From Paramecium octaurelia (taxonomy: Eukaryota; Ciliophora; Oligohymenophorea; Peniculida; Parameciidae), in the NCBI GenBank assembly GCA_905182995.1, contig CAJJDP010000080.1, positions 62,001 through 126,000 of the forward strand: DNA of 64,000 nt. Direction: 5' to 3'. The notes beneath the pieces were generated by a model, which ran no database searches, was not told the origin of the DNA, and saw nothing but the letters and a program-made list of their open reading frames with translations. Of this stretch, positions 26,858 to 38,200 are shown in pieces. Each line of letters opens with the position of its first letter. Within the stretch, counting starts at the first letter, position 1. The position numbers and the translations under genes were made by a program.

Positions 26858-27675
26858 TCATAACTGCTAGAAACGAGACTCTTAAGGGAATTGTCGATGT
26901 ATAATCTTCTTCAACCGCTTCTTGGAATCAGAGTTCACACATAACATTGAATAATAAGCATTTTGTAAGTAAGATCGACTTCTGTATTCCTTCACTTTTT
27001 ATTTGCACTGATTTTCGATCCCTGAAATAAGGGCCAATATTACGAACTTATTTGATTTAGTTGTCAATCATTTAGATCTACTATTACGATTACTCATAAG
27101 CATGTGGATTTGCTTAATTCATTAAGTTAGCAATGGCCAATTAACGATTCTTGTTGATAATGTACAAACTGTAAGGTAATTTGACTCCATTTAAGTAGAA
27201 GGACGAGTTTGAATGGATTGTATTGATCTCACTATTATTTTTGGCCACTAAGTGCGATTTCTTTACTTTATTAAGTGATTTTCTATTTGGAATATGTTAT
27301 AATAATCACTTAAATTGACAATGACTCTTTTGTAACTCTGAAAGATCTTTATATTTTTGATCTTTTTTATTTTTATTCATTTTTGTAATTTTAGGAGAAA
27401 CCTCTAAACTGTTAAAACTTACTTAACTTGAATTTCTGTTTTTTTTAGGAATTTCACAAAAGGATTACTAGATTCTAAGGTTCAGTTACTTTTTATTTAT
27501 TTTGTCTACTAGTCATGAATACATCAGGCAATTGCAACATCATTTTTTATTTATGATCAACTTCAATTTTAATCAGTGGTTAACTGTGCATTGAATTTCC
27601 AGGTCCACGCCACTTTTTATATAGAAGATTGTGATCATTGTAAGACAATTGAAAGTAATCTTCACTTTGATTCAT
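26858..27675 (-). CDS. unrecognised basic protein, 248 residues
   Basis: Three introns (22, 27 and 22 nt) restore a single frame of 248 residues starting MNQSEDYFQLSYNDHNLLYK. It is Ser/Asn/Lys-rich with a more ordered part at about 140-190 (SFYLNGVKLPYSLYIINK) and a basic C-terminus (DSKKRLKKIIHRQFPQ). No domain was recognised. The last intron ends the C-terminal frame change seen near 27040. It lies 39 bases downstream of the start of the coiled-coil gene on the same strand. Confidence 0.6.
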
Positions 27676-27989
27676 ATAAAAATAATTAATACAAAAATAT
27701 ATTTAAAAATAAGCAGTGGTTGATTCTATTATATTTATGACTGTATAACTAACGTTTTTATGAGATGAACCAAGCAATCTATAGATTTTGAGATGAGGGG
27801 AGAGTGTTGGAAAAAATGATATATTGCATTTATAATACTATTATTCACAAATAGAGTTTAAGATATTCATTGATACTGAGTTTATTAGAATCATCTAAAG
27901 GATGTTAAGCATGATTTTAAGGTGGGTTCTTAAGTTATTTTAAAGGTAGAATTATTAAACTGATTGCATTATATTTATTTTTATAATAA
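27676..27989. other. divergent promoter region
   Basis: About 310 AT-rich bases between two divergent start codons; presumably carries both promoters. No motif that I can name. Confidence 0.45.
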
Positions 27990-28692
27990 ATGAGTGACGA
28001 AGAGGGTATGAAATAAATGTTATGTATAGATTACGAAGAAGAGGAAGAAGAAGAAGAGGAAGAGGAGGAAGAAGAGGAAGAAGAAGAAGAAGAGAAGCCT
28101 TAGGAACGTATTAAATAAATATATGATTAGCAACTGTTTAATCGTTGGCAAGAGATATTCATGGAGTATGCTTCTAAGCAAAAAGTATTATGAATAGAAT
28201 GCATGTAAATACCGATCCACCATAACAATATTATTAGTAAGATTGTATTATGAATCAGACCGCCACCGTATTGGAATTATTCAAATTAATATTATGATCC
28301 ATATTAATAGCAGCAACCTTAATATCAGTATCAATAACCGATTCGTCATGAGAAAGTTGAGGATCAATAGGATTACTAGGACTACTTGGAATATATGAGA
28401 TTCAAACAATTTAAGTATGAGAATGCTGTTAATTAAAAGGGAAACTCATCAGAGTGACTTTTCGGGGTTGGGATCATCAAAGATCATTTAAAACTATTAC
28501 AAAACACTTTAATAATAAGGCACAAGACCTTAGGTTTAGTAGAATGCAAGTCAACTGTATAGAAAAAATAACATGGACTAAAGTTTTAAGAACAGCACAC
28601 GATATGGCTATTATTGAACATTGGATTGAAAATGCATTCTCAAATTAAGTATTACAACACTTAATTATATTATTTGATTTCTTCTTTAGTGA
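27990..28692 (+). CDS. small protein with a long polyglutamate run
   Basis: Starts MSDEEGMKQML, followed by 20 consecutive Glu codons written as mixed GAA and GAG (28033-28092). Introns of 32, 22 and 29 nt lead through a Pro/Tyr/Gln-rich part (PPQQYYQPPPYWNYSNQYY) to an ordered C-terminus (FSRMQVNCIEKITWTKVLRT). The 3' end is uncertain: the last coding frame has no TGA before it runs antisense through the next gene, unless a 41-nt intron at 28649-28689 is removed, which puts TGA at 28690. It overlaps the convergent gene ending at 28640. The acidic run suggests binding to basic partners such as histones or tubulin, as an inference. About 192 residues in this model. Confidence 0.55.
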
Positions 28693-29194
28693 CCACAGGC
28701 ACTTAAGGGTATTTCTTACATAGATTGTCAAGAGATTGTTTTGGTTTAGTAACATCAACATAAAATTCTGTAGCCAACTTACTAATTAACAGATCTAATA
28801 ATGTCCAAATGATTACACCCTAAAACAAAGGTAAATTTAGATATCTGGCTGCCAATAGGAACTTATGAATTGATATGTTTGAATTCTTTATCATTCTGAG
28901 TACTTCTAAATCTTGAGGTGCAAATACTATGCTTTCGTCATCGCCTTTTCCCATATTTAAATCAATTACAATTGACTTCTGTTTGTTTAGGCTTAAAGTT
29001 ATTCAACACATAGTAGCGTTCAATAATCCTCCAAATTTCCTTATTGACATATTGACTTTGCAATTAAATTGGCTATTTTAAATAGGGAGTTCTACTTCCT
29101 ATGATCGAGGATCGTATAGTTGATTCAACAATTCGGATTGATTTTTGAATTACGGATCCAATATATACATGGCATCATCGATCTGAACTTTCAT
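28640..29194 (-). CDS. unrecognised 170-residue protein
   Basis: Two introns, 17 nt (29040-29056) and 25 nt, give 170 residues. The N-terminal half is acidic (MKVQIDDAMYILDPQ), the middle reads EIWRIIERYYVLNNFKPK, and the C-terminal half is helical (QGVIIWTLLDLLISKLA). No domain recognised. The 17-nt intron is preferred because the alternative frame soon reaches TGA and gives a less protein-like sequence. It overlaps the end of the convergent polyglutamate gene and starts 52 bases from the divergent gene at 29247. Confidence 0.6.
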
Positions 29195-29246
29195 ACCTTA
29201 TTAATATTTTTTCTGTTTTATACAAGATTAATTAAAAAGACAGAAA

Positions 29247-29787
29247 ATGAAATTGAAGAACTATGATGATGATATACGATTCAAAGTGAGACAACGATAT
29301 GCTACGATTTCTGATTGGATGTCGAAAACTATCGATTCTGAAAAGGTACCTGAAGTGAAACCTAGATCTTAATATAGTGCAGCAATTAAAATTCAAACGC
29401 CTGCAATGATTTCACTCCAGTATCCTTTTCAATTCTAAAACTAGGGCTAAAAGTGTAGATACAGTTCAGGATCGTAAACCTCGATTTTCTTTGTCTCAAC
29501 AACCAACCACTGTGCAATCATCTAAAATTTACAGAAAATTTATAGATCCAAAACACATCACGAGATCTATCGATTACTCAGAATTAGGGGACTCCTAAGT
29601 TAAAACTAGAAAGAAGAACCCTTATTAAAATTAGAGACTTAATAGATAATTTTAGGCTATTTATAACAAGATGAAACTCATTTTGGATTCGTATAACAAC
29701 AGAGAAAAAGTCCTTCTGTAATATATTGCTAAATTACAACGAGAAATCGTAACATTAAAATCAGGGCATAATCATCAAACTATTTGA
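29247..29787 (+). CDS. unrecognised 171-residue basic protein
   Basis: One 25-nt intron near 29416 gives 171 residues starting MKLKNYDDDIRFKVRQRY. The second half is basic and ends in a short coiled coil (NNREKVLLQYIAKLQREI). No known domain. Read without the intron the frame stays open, but the product would lose the charged heptad pattern and run into the next gene, so the spliced model is preferred. Confidence 0.6.
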
Positions 29788-29837
29788 ATTATCAACATTT
29801 TTCTTTTATTTTTTATCATTATATCATAATAATAAAT

Positions 29838-30983
29838 ATGTCCGAAGGAATTAAGAAAAATGCGAAGTCATTCACTCCTTATATTGCAAAGCCTTTAGAT
29901 ATTGCCTCTGTGGATGCTTCATTCGAGCCCATGCGATAGTATAGATTGAGAGTCTAAAGTTCACTTGATCCCCAGGTCCAATAGTTGTCGTCTGATTAAC
30001 CATTATCAAACAACTTATTTTTCAACCCTTAATATACTACTTTTGATATATCCCAACGAGTATCATATGATGGCAACAATGATTTTATGTTGAACAATCT
30101 GAGAGGACCATTTGTCAATAGTTCTCTTGATAGCAAACTAATCCACAAACCTTTTGATATCTTTTAATCCTAAAATAGACAAATCACTCCCATGATGTCT
30201 TATTTTTTTAACTCCCCTAGATAATCATTTTATCCTTTTTAGCAACAACCACAACAAAACGAATTACCGCCATATTCTAACAAGAGTTTGGATAGATAGA
30301 TTAAGGTCACTCAAATTAATTCTCCATCCTAATTTATCATTAGACCACCTTCAATTTAAAAATAACAGGCGAATACCAACTTAAACCATTTTAAAAAAGA
30401 AGAGTTGAAATTACTTATCAAGGAAGACTCATGTGAAAGTGAAGTAGTTAATATGAGTGAGAGCAGTTGGAATTAAAATAAGGATGACAAAAAAGTAATC
30501 AAAATTGGCAAACGTACGACTAGAAAAAGATGCGTATTTTAAGAGAGTTCGGATTCATATAAGGTTAGCAGAAAAAAGAAAGGATCGAAAGTGAATGACA
30601 CAAAGAATATTACCAAGAATTTCTCAAAAGCAATCATCTCATACATTCTTAATAATGAAGAACTGATTTTGGGATTCATGAAGAAGGATTAATATGATAG
30701 CTTTGTTTAGTTATTAAAAACCAAGAAGAATTCCATGACCAATATCAAATAGCTTAGAGATCTATGGGTTGACGGAGGAAAGAATCCTGAATTCAATAGA
30801 GTGTTTCGGATCATAAGGTATATCGTTTTTCTAAATCTTAGCTAGTATTTCCTAAAAAACCAATCTGTTGCTTATGTATATAATTCACGTATTTCAAACA
30901 CTGCTTGGCATTTAAAATATAGACAAAATTTATTAAGGGCCCTTAAAGAGCCTGATAATTTTAAATTCATAAAAGACATATGA
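29838..30983 (+). CDS. unrecognised 381-residue protein with ordered C-terminal region
   Basis: An intronless ORF. Residues 1-190 are Pro/Ser/Gln/Asn-rich and disordered. A short basic stretch (IGKRTTRKRCVF and SRKKKGSKVND) around 215-245 could be a nuclear signal. The last 130 residues look like a folded helical domain (NNEELILGFMKKDQYDSF; NPEFNRVFRIIRYIVF). The disordered N-terminus plus basic patch plus helical end would suit a nuclear protein, but I recognise no family. Confidence 0.7.
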
Positions 30984-31062
30984 TTAAATATACAAATATA
31001 AGAGGATTTTCCATATTTAGTAATTTTATAATGATTATAATTAATTTTTTATTACTTCCTTA

Positions 31063-31620
31063 ATGAAAAGCAAGGATTATAGAATTATCCAGAATTCATC
31101 GCAATTAACCCTTAATTCTCTTACAGCCCCTTATCACCATTTAGGTAAGGGATGCTAATTTAATTTTAATGAATTGGACCCCCAATTATAAAATGAATTG
31201 TAGTTAGATGGATCAAAATATGTTATCTGTCCTGTATGCCATATTAAGGGACAACTTTAATCAGATGTGGCTTACTTGTAAATTGAATTAAAAGATGACT
31301 AAACTTAGTTTGTTATTGACAAATCCACTCAATAGATTTTAAGGATGAAGAAATCAAGTTTCACTCATTCGTTAATTAGCTAGTAAGAGGATGTATTGAA
31401 ATTATAAGAGACATTCAATTTAAAGATCCTCAAAAGCGATAAATTATCCTTGGAATTCATTGAGAAATTGAATACAGATGTAAAAAGTGTCTATAAATTA
31501 GAGAAATAATTAATTCTTTCAAATCTATCTAAAAAGCTTCCAAAATACAAATCCTACTTCAATAGGAATTATTAATTTTAAACTAATTCTATTTTATCAC
31601 CATTTAAAATTAAAATTTGA
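31063..31620 (+). CDS. unrecognised 185-residue protein with one CPVC motif
   Basis: An intronless ORF starting MKSKDYRIIQNSSQ. It contains a single CPVCHIKG motif at about residue 58, which looks like half of a zinc site, with no second CxxC visible. The rest is Leu/Lys/Gln-rich and probably helical. No family recognised. The start is the second ATG after 31031, chosen because the upstream ATG reaches TGA at once. Confidence 0.65.
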
Positions 31621-31663
31621 ATTTGATATCTATGATAATACTGATAGCAAAAATTGCATTAAG

Positions 31664-32466
31664 ATGGAAAGTAAATATTGTGACTAAGTGAAAATAATCT
31701 AAGTCACTTTGATCAATAATTTCATTTATTTGATTATTTAATAAGAAAACCTATCCTAATTATATAGAGGAAGCCTTCAATAAATTTCAAACGAAAAAGA
31801 GCCCATATTTTATATTGCAGAAATGCCTGGATATACATTATATGGAGAGTCGAGATTATTCTAATATCAAAGAAACCAATTGATGATTGGAAGTATGCAT
31901 ATCCTATTATTGTTATCATAGATTACGGCTCGATAGTTGTCGAAGACTAAATAAATGAGAATGTTGAAATGAATCACAAGATTAAAATTTCAGATTTAAA
32001 TGCATCCTCCCAAATAGGCTAAATATTTGATTCTTAAATCGTGCATGTAGATTTAAGTTACACTACCATTTAAGGGAATGGTTACTTTGCTGAGTTAAAT
32101 ATTTCAGGACCTTAAATCAAAGAAATAAGGAATTTTAGTTTCAATGTTAGTAATAACAAAGATATTGATTTCTCTTTGGTTCATGATAATTTTTTCTATC
32201 TACTTAATAGTGAGAGATTGAATAAAAAAAGTGCGTAAGTCAGGTACTTTTTGCCAGGCACAGACAACAATCCATTGTTGACTACATTTGATATTATTAA
32301 TCACCATAGTTATTTGAAAGTAAGAATCATACCCACGACGAAATAGAAAGTTGGGAATGTTAGCTGTGCTTTGGTGGGGTTAATGTTCCAAAACAGTTAA
32401 ACTACTTTTCCAGGTGTATTGGTGTTTAATGATAAGGATAAAAAAATTGAGATTGAGCTTATTTGA
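31664..32466 (+). CDS. unrecognised beta-rich protein, 257 residues
   Basis: One 29-nt intron near 31890 gives 257 residues starting MESKYCDQVKIIQVTL. The sequence is rich in alternating hydrophobic and polar residues, with many Val, Ile, Tyr and Gly (YIAEMPGYTLYGESRLF; TTFPGVLVFNDKDKKIEI), as in beta-sandwich proteins. A weak hydrophobic stretch near the start (LINNFIYLII) is not a clear signal peptide. I do not recognise the family. Confidence 0.65.
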
Positions 32467-32502
32467 GAAACATTATATAATATTAAATTAATCCGTTTTA
32501 CC

Positions 32503-33296
32503 ATGCGAATATAGGCTTCTATGTTTGGAATAATTCTTATTTCAGCCTTAGTGCTGGCTTAATCTAATGTAGAATTGAGTGAGATTGAAACCAATCCCAT
32601 ACCTACAATGGTTAATTTTGATGGCTATCAAAGAAATGCCGATTAAACTTAATAAGAGCAGACACATTTTGATTTCGCTGACTCATTCACCCATTCAAAC
32701 ACTGAGACGATTTAAAATGTTGAAAACAATAAATCTATTGAAGATCCTAATAATTTTATTTTAGACAATCAGAATGTTTCCACTCTTAATTCAGAAATAA
32801 CTTCAATGTCCACCAATGGAAATTAAATTCAAGTATGAAATCTTGTAATAAAGAGGGTTCAAACGATATCCCACAATTAGATATGATTGATACTGAAGGT
32901 ACTTAAGTACTTAGCTAATAAGATTTAAGCAACATATGTATTAGTGTTATTAAACATTAGCTGAAACTCAATAGAATGCTGAAAACTAAGATTGTATAGT
33001 AATCTATTCATAATGTCATTACAAAGGAGAGTCACTTAAATTATGCGAATCCCAAAGAGATATTGAGTAAAGATTTCAATAAACATAGCAATTTCGACCA
33101 TGACATTAAATCAATACAAATACCCAAAGGATATTCAGTCAGACTGTATAATAAGGAAGATTTTACAGGAGAGAAAATCATATTGAAGGAAAGTCAAGAA
33201 TGTCTGAATAAACCATTAGCACTTACATAGTTGTATGAGAGGTAATCTCATTAATTTACGATTCTGGCTTAAAATTTGAATTTAAGGGGAATCTGA
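32503..33296 (+). CDS. probable secreted protein with beta/gamma-crystallin-like segment
   Basis: One 26-nt intron near 32808 gives 255 residues. The N-terminus MRIQASMFGIILISALVLAQ is a good signal peptide; an in-frame second ATG at 32521 would give an even shorter one. The mature part is acidic and Asn/Gln/Ser-rich, then about residues 200-235 read IPKGYSVRLYNKEDFTGEK, which resembles the hP-x-GYxVxLYxxxxFxG pattern of one beta/gamma-crystallin (calcium-binding) Greek-key motif. Only one motif is seen, so a full two-motif domain is not proven. Location outside the cell or in the secretory system is inferred from the signal peptide. Confidence 0.65.
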
Positions 33297-33665
33297 TTGG
33301 GAAATATTCAATTAAATCAATTCATAATTATACAATTAATTTATTAATAAAATTATTTGATTCATCATGTGTTCTAAGAATGGTTGATTTTAATTTTGTT
33401 GCTTACCGTCTTCATCTTTAAATAGGAGGCAATAAATAATATTTTCATAAATAGTTAAAACAAATTAAATCTGTTGTTTCTAAGATCACTCTTCATTGGA
33501 AAATAATATAAACTCAAATAAAAGGGCTATATATATAAAATGAAAAATGAAAAGAAGGAAGGACAAGGTGGTAAAAAATGAATAGTATTGAATATGATTT
33601 GGATTTCAGTCATTATAAACAAAATCAGATGAATTTCTGTTATATTAATTATTTAACAGTATAAA
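33297..33665. other. intergenic spacer
   Basis: About 370 AT-rich bases between two plus-strand genes. Only very short ORFs (for example 13 codons near 33541). Presumably 3' flank and promoter. Confidence 0.5.
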
Positions 33666-35178
33666 ATGAGATATAGTCCAGCTTCTTAACAATATGGATA
33701 GGCATATGGGTATTCTTAACCATAGCAATCTGTTCGACCACCCTATGTATTGGATTTATCAATAAATAAGCAATCCTATAAACCGAACGACAATTCATAG
33801 AGTCACACAGTTACTCACCCTCATGTTAGAGAAATGTATCATCGAGAAGCTCCAATTACAGTAGTTACTCGAGATGAGATTGAGAGTGTTTGGAAGGCCA
33901 AATGCTCACAATTAGAGTAAGCATTAACAGAATGTCAAACAGAAGTGATGAGACTCAGAGGAATTGGGGCCACTGAAAAAATCACTTATGTTGAAGATAC
34001 TTTGAAGGTATGAGAATTCAAATTATTTCAACTTAGATCAATTAATTGTATCTGGAAATTGATAGATTAAATAAGTGCTTGTTGGATATGTCTTTGGAAT
34101 TGGATCAATATAAGCACAAATTATATATGGCAACTGACAAATAAGCAAGATAATAGGCAGAAATAGATATTGATAAGATGAGAGCAATTATGGTCGAGAA
34201 TGAAGCCATGCTAAATGCCGAAATTGTTAGACTCAGAGATCAAAATGAAGAACTCTCTAAAAGATATCGTATTCTAGAGTTATCAATGGCTGACAGCAGA
34301 CATCAATTGTCACTTAAGGAATATGAAGCCACTCTCTCTTAATTGAGATAAGAAATCGACAGGGCTCAATTCTCCATTAATAGTCAAAGGGCTGAAACTG
34401 AAGAATGGAAGTTAAAATACCAAAGACTTGAAGCATAATTGAGAGATTCTGCTTAGTATGAGGTTGAGATTAGAAGATTGAAGGAAATGGTTGATAATCG
34501 AAATAGGGAAATAGAATCACTTAAGTTAAATTCTTAATTTGAAAATGATGGCAAACTTTAGAATTTACAACTAGAAATAGAGAGGTTGCAGAATGAATTG
34601 AGATAAAAGAACGATGAAACCAATCGTCTCAGATCTCAAATCCAATAACAAGAATCAACCATCAAATATTTGAATAGTAAGATTTCAGAATTAGACAATA
34701 AGATTCTACAAATGAAGTCAGAGTATGATTCTCTTAAGGCCAATCAACTGAGTTTCAAACCTACTATCCAATCAAATAACGAGGATAAGGAATAAATTGA
34801 TAGGTTGAGAAGTCAAATTCAATAATTGAATATAGAAATTGAAGATTGGAAATCGAGATATAATGAACTAGACAAAATGTATTAGGATCTTGAATACGAA
34901 TATTAAAATAGCAATACAAGTTACGAAGAAGTTACCAAACTTACAAATGATGTCCAAATTTGGAAGAACAAATTCTAGGAACTCAACAGGGAATATCATC
35001 AAGTCTAAGAAGAGTTGGTTGTTACCTCTGCTGAATTGGATTCATTAAAGAAGAAGTAGAACGAACTGTCCAAATCAGGAGTTCGATCTAGTGCAGCATC
35101 GTATAGGCCTGGATAGGTATTTATTGATTACCTATACTTTTATAGCATCCTGATGTGTTCCCATAGGCACAGATTTGA
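33666..35178 (+). CDS. coiled-coil protein, 484 residues, probable cytoskeletal component
   Basis: Two introns, both 29 nt, give 484 residues. The N-terminal 80 residues are Tyr/Gln/Pro-rich. From there to about residue 465 the chain is an almost continuous coiled coil (for example EIDRAQFSINSQRAETEEW; ELDKMYQDLEYEYQNSN). The last intron places the short C-terminus HPDVFPQAQI before TGA at 35176. Proteins of this design make up basal-body and cortical fibres in Paramecium, which would suit the nearby TTLL gene, but this is an inference from form only. Confidence 0.8.
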
Positions 35179-35267
35179 ACATGAATATTTTATCATATTT
35201 TACAGAATATAATATCACTTATTGATGAGTTATTTGTTTCTTCTTTGTAGCTTGAATTTTAATTAAA

Positions 35268-38200
35268 ATGAGACAAATTATAAAAAAGGAAGACTCCAAA
35301 TTCTTAGATCAAATTGTGTGCAATATGCTCCAGTTGAATGACTTATTCTATTGCTATGAACCATTTAAGATATTTATTTTTATTGTAAGCATGTGTTAAC
35401 CAGTATTTTATCTGTACTATTACGATTATGATTAATTTTAAGAAAAAATACCAAATACTACTATTCAATAGATGATATTTTACTTTTTTAGGCCCGAAAT
35501 ACTTATATTCAAGTTTTTCCCAAACCTAGCGTTACTAATTATGCCATACATAATACTAGTGCTTTTATTTATTGCTAAATTAGGAATCATATTTAACTTA
35601 GCAAATGAAAATTAAAGATATTTAAAAAAATAAAAGAATCCTAGCATTCTCAAAAACATGCTTAAAACATTCACATCATATTATTAATAATTATTATGTG
35701 TTGTACTCCACTACCCAATATAAACATTAATAATTAGTGCTATAAGTAATACCCTCAAGTAATTTCAAAATTAAAATTCCGCTTATTTTGCTTTACTGTT
35801 ATTTGGAATCATCATTTTCTTTATTGTCGAAATCGACACTCTATTGCATCTCTTTATCTGCTTGCCCTCATCCAATTTCCACATCAGAGGATTTGAAAAG
35901 TCACTTGTAACTTCCTTTGACATTTGCATTTATGCGATTGAATTACTGCAAATCATTTTCTTTGGAACAATAAACAAATAAGAAATTTCCTAATTTGCCT
36001 AGATAGCCTTAACCCTCATCATTGCTCTCTTGAAGATTACTAATTAACTCATGTATCAAGGATACATTTATAAGACTCAAAGAATAATCCTATACTTTAT
36101 AAATTCCATGATAATTTCATACTCATTATATGCATTCATAGATCTAAAAAATAATTCCATCTTAATCTGGCCCCTCCTAGCCAGTATTGTATTTTACGCT
36201 GACTACCAATACCAAATCAATTCCATCCATTCAATATTTATCAATACTAAACAACCTATCACTATGTATGTGTATTAATTGGTCAAGTTTTCAAATAACT
36301 GCTATCAAAACGAAATTTAACCTCTCCAAAACAGTCTAATTTGGGCTCAGCACAAAGCCAAATGTTCCAATCTCAGTTGTTCTTGCAAGGAACCAACTTT
36401 GAATATCTTAGATGTTCAATAAGCCAACATTATTACAGAACAAATTTTTAAGTAGTTCATTTACACTAAAATTAAAAACATTACTAAGCAAATCCATGAG
36501 AATCGAAATATACATAATTTAGATGCTGCATTCTATGAAATTGCTTAAGCTACCCTATTCATGAGACAAGGATTTGTACTCATAGCCATCAAGAACTATA
36601 ATAGATTTTTGAATAATTCATCCAATGATTATAGAGTAAGAGTAATATCGAGTGAGAAATCTCTTACCAATAGAGCTTAAAAAAAAATGAAGCAAAGTCA
36701 AGCTGATTCATAAATTCAGGATATTATAAATAATTAACACAAGAAAGTGTTAAAGTATGATGCTATGAATAGAAATTTTCAGGTTTCCACACTCAAACTT
36801 ATTAAAATACAATACTTATTGAGATAGGCATAGGTGTATCTTAATGAAAATTTCACTAATGCCATCTGTACAGCTCAACAATTGTAAATGTCTGATTATT
36901 TGAATTTGTACTTAAAAAGTGAGTTTCAAATGGACGACCTCTAATAAATGATCATTAAGATAATAAAATTGAAAATAGAATTCTACACCTATCTCTTGTA
37001 ATGTGATGCTATGAATTCTGATAAAATATTTGTTTACAAAATGAAGTACTTCACCTAAGTTTTAGATTTAGAAGAAAGACTTCTTTCAAAATATGAGGCT
37101 TACTAAAGTATTAAAATGAGATAAATGATAATTTTCTTTTATTCGCGAATTTATAATAGTTACTAAAAGGCTTAAAAATTCAAACAAATTAACAACAACT
37201 AATAATAGAGATATGTTTTTAGCAATTAAGTTATTGACTTCTATTCTGATAAGATTATGTATGTTTTGTTTTAATTGCAAGATGATTTATAAAATTTAAA
37301 AATCAAATCTCATTCAAGTAATTTCCTGAAAATAATTGGTCGATAACCTAATGACCATCTCATATAATTTTGTGATATATTACCTGACTTCATAAGGGAA
37401 GAACACCCTGCTATGGTTTAGAGATTTGTTTAAACAGGCAAAGCAAGATACTACAGAAATCTTAGTCTTACATTTGTGAAGCAATAAAATGGGTTATCCA
37501 AATAAATGGAACAGACCTTTGATACAGTCACATTATTAAATGATAATAGAGTGGTATTTGCATCAGTTCTTCAAGAAGTACTTGAATAAAAAGCATATCT
37601 CCTAGTAAATGTGAATGGATTGTTATCTGGTATGACCTTTATGTGTTTGAGAAAATTGGGATTTTCAGAAGAAGACATAGTAACAATAGATGACTTCTAT
37701 TCATTCTATGATGTTGAAATCAATTAAATCATTCCTGTCTTTAATAGTATACCCTGGTCTGAAATATAGGAATAAAAACTTGATAATGTAAAGTTATTAT
37801 TTCTTGACATATTACATTTATAAAGGGAAAATTATAGCAAATCTTCAATTGATAATCATTCACAATTAGGTAGAGTTTGGTAGGATAGTAGATATACAAA
37901 AGAATATGCAGCAAATTTATTCATTATGAGAAGGGAGATATTCGGATTTTATTATTTTATAATCGAATTAGAATCTGCTCATATGATTGAGTCTTCACAT
38001 CAAAACAATGCAGTATTTTCCTGTACTTAATTCAAATAAACTCAACATAATGCTGAATCTGCAATCTTTGATATCGATTCAATTATTTTATCTATTGATG
38101 AAGGAGCCGCCAAGCATGTAAATACTTTGAATATCTAAGAACGAGAGAATTATTCAATAGCATTAAAAGAACTCTCAAAATAATAGGATTATGATAAAAT

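Noticed and set aside
28033-28092. Possible simple-sequence artefact (GAA/GAG run)
   Set aside because: Mixed codons and a continuous frame on both sides argue for a real coding run.
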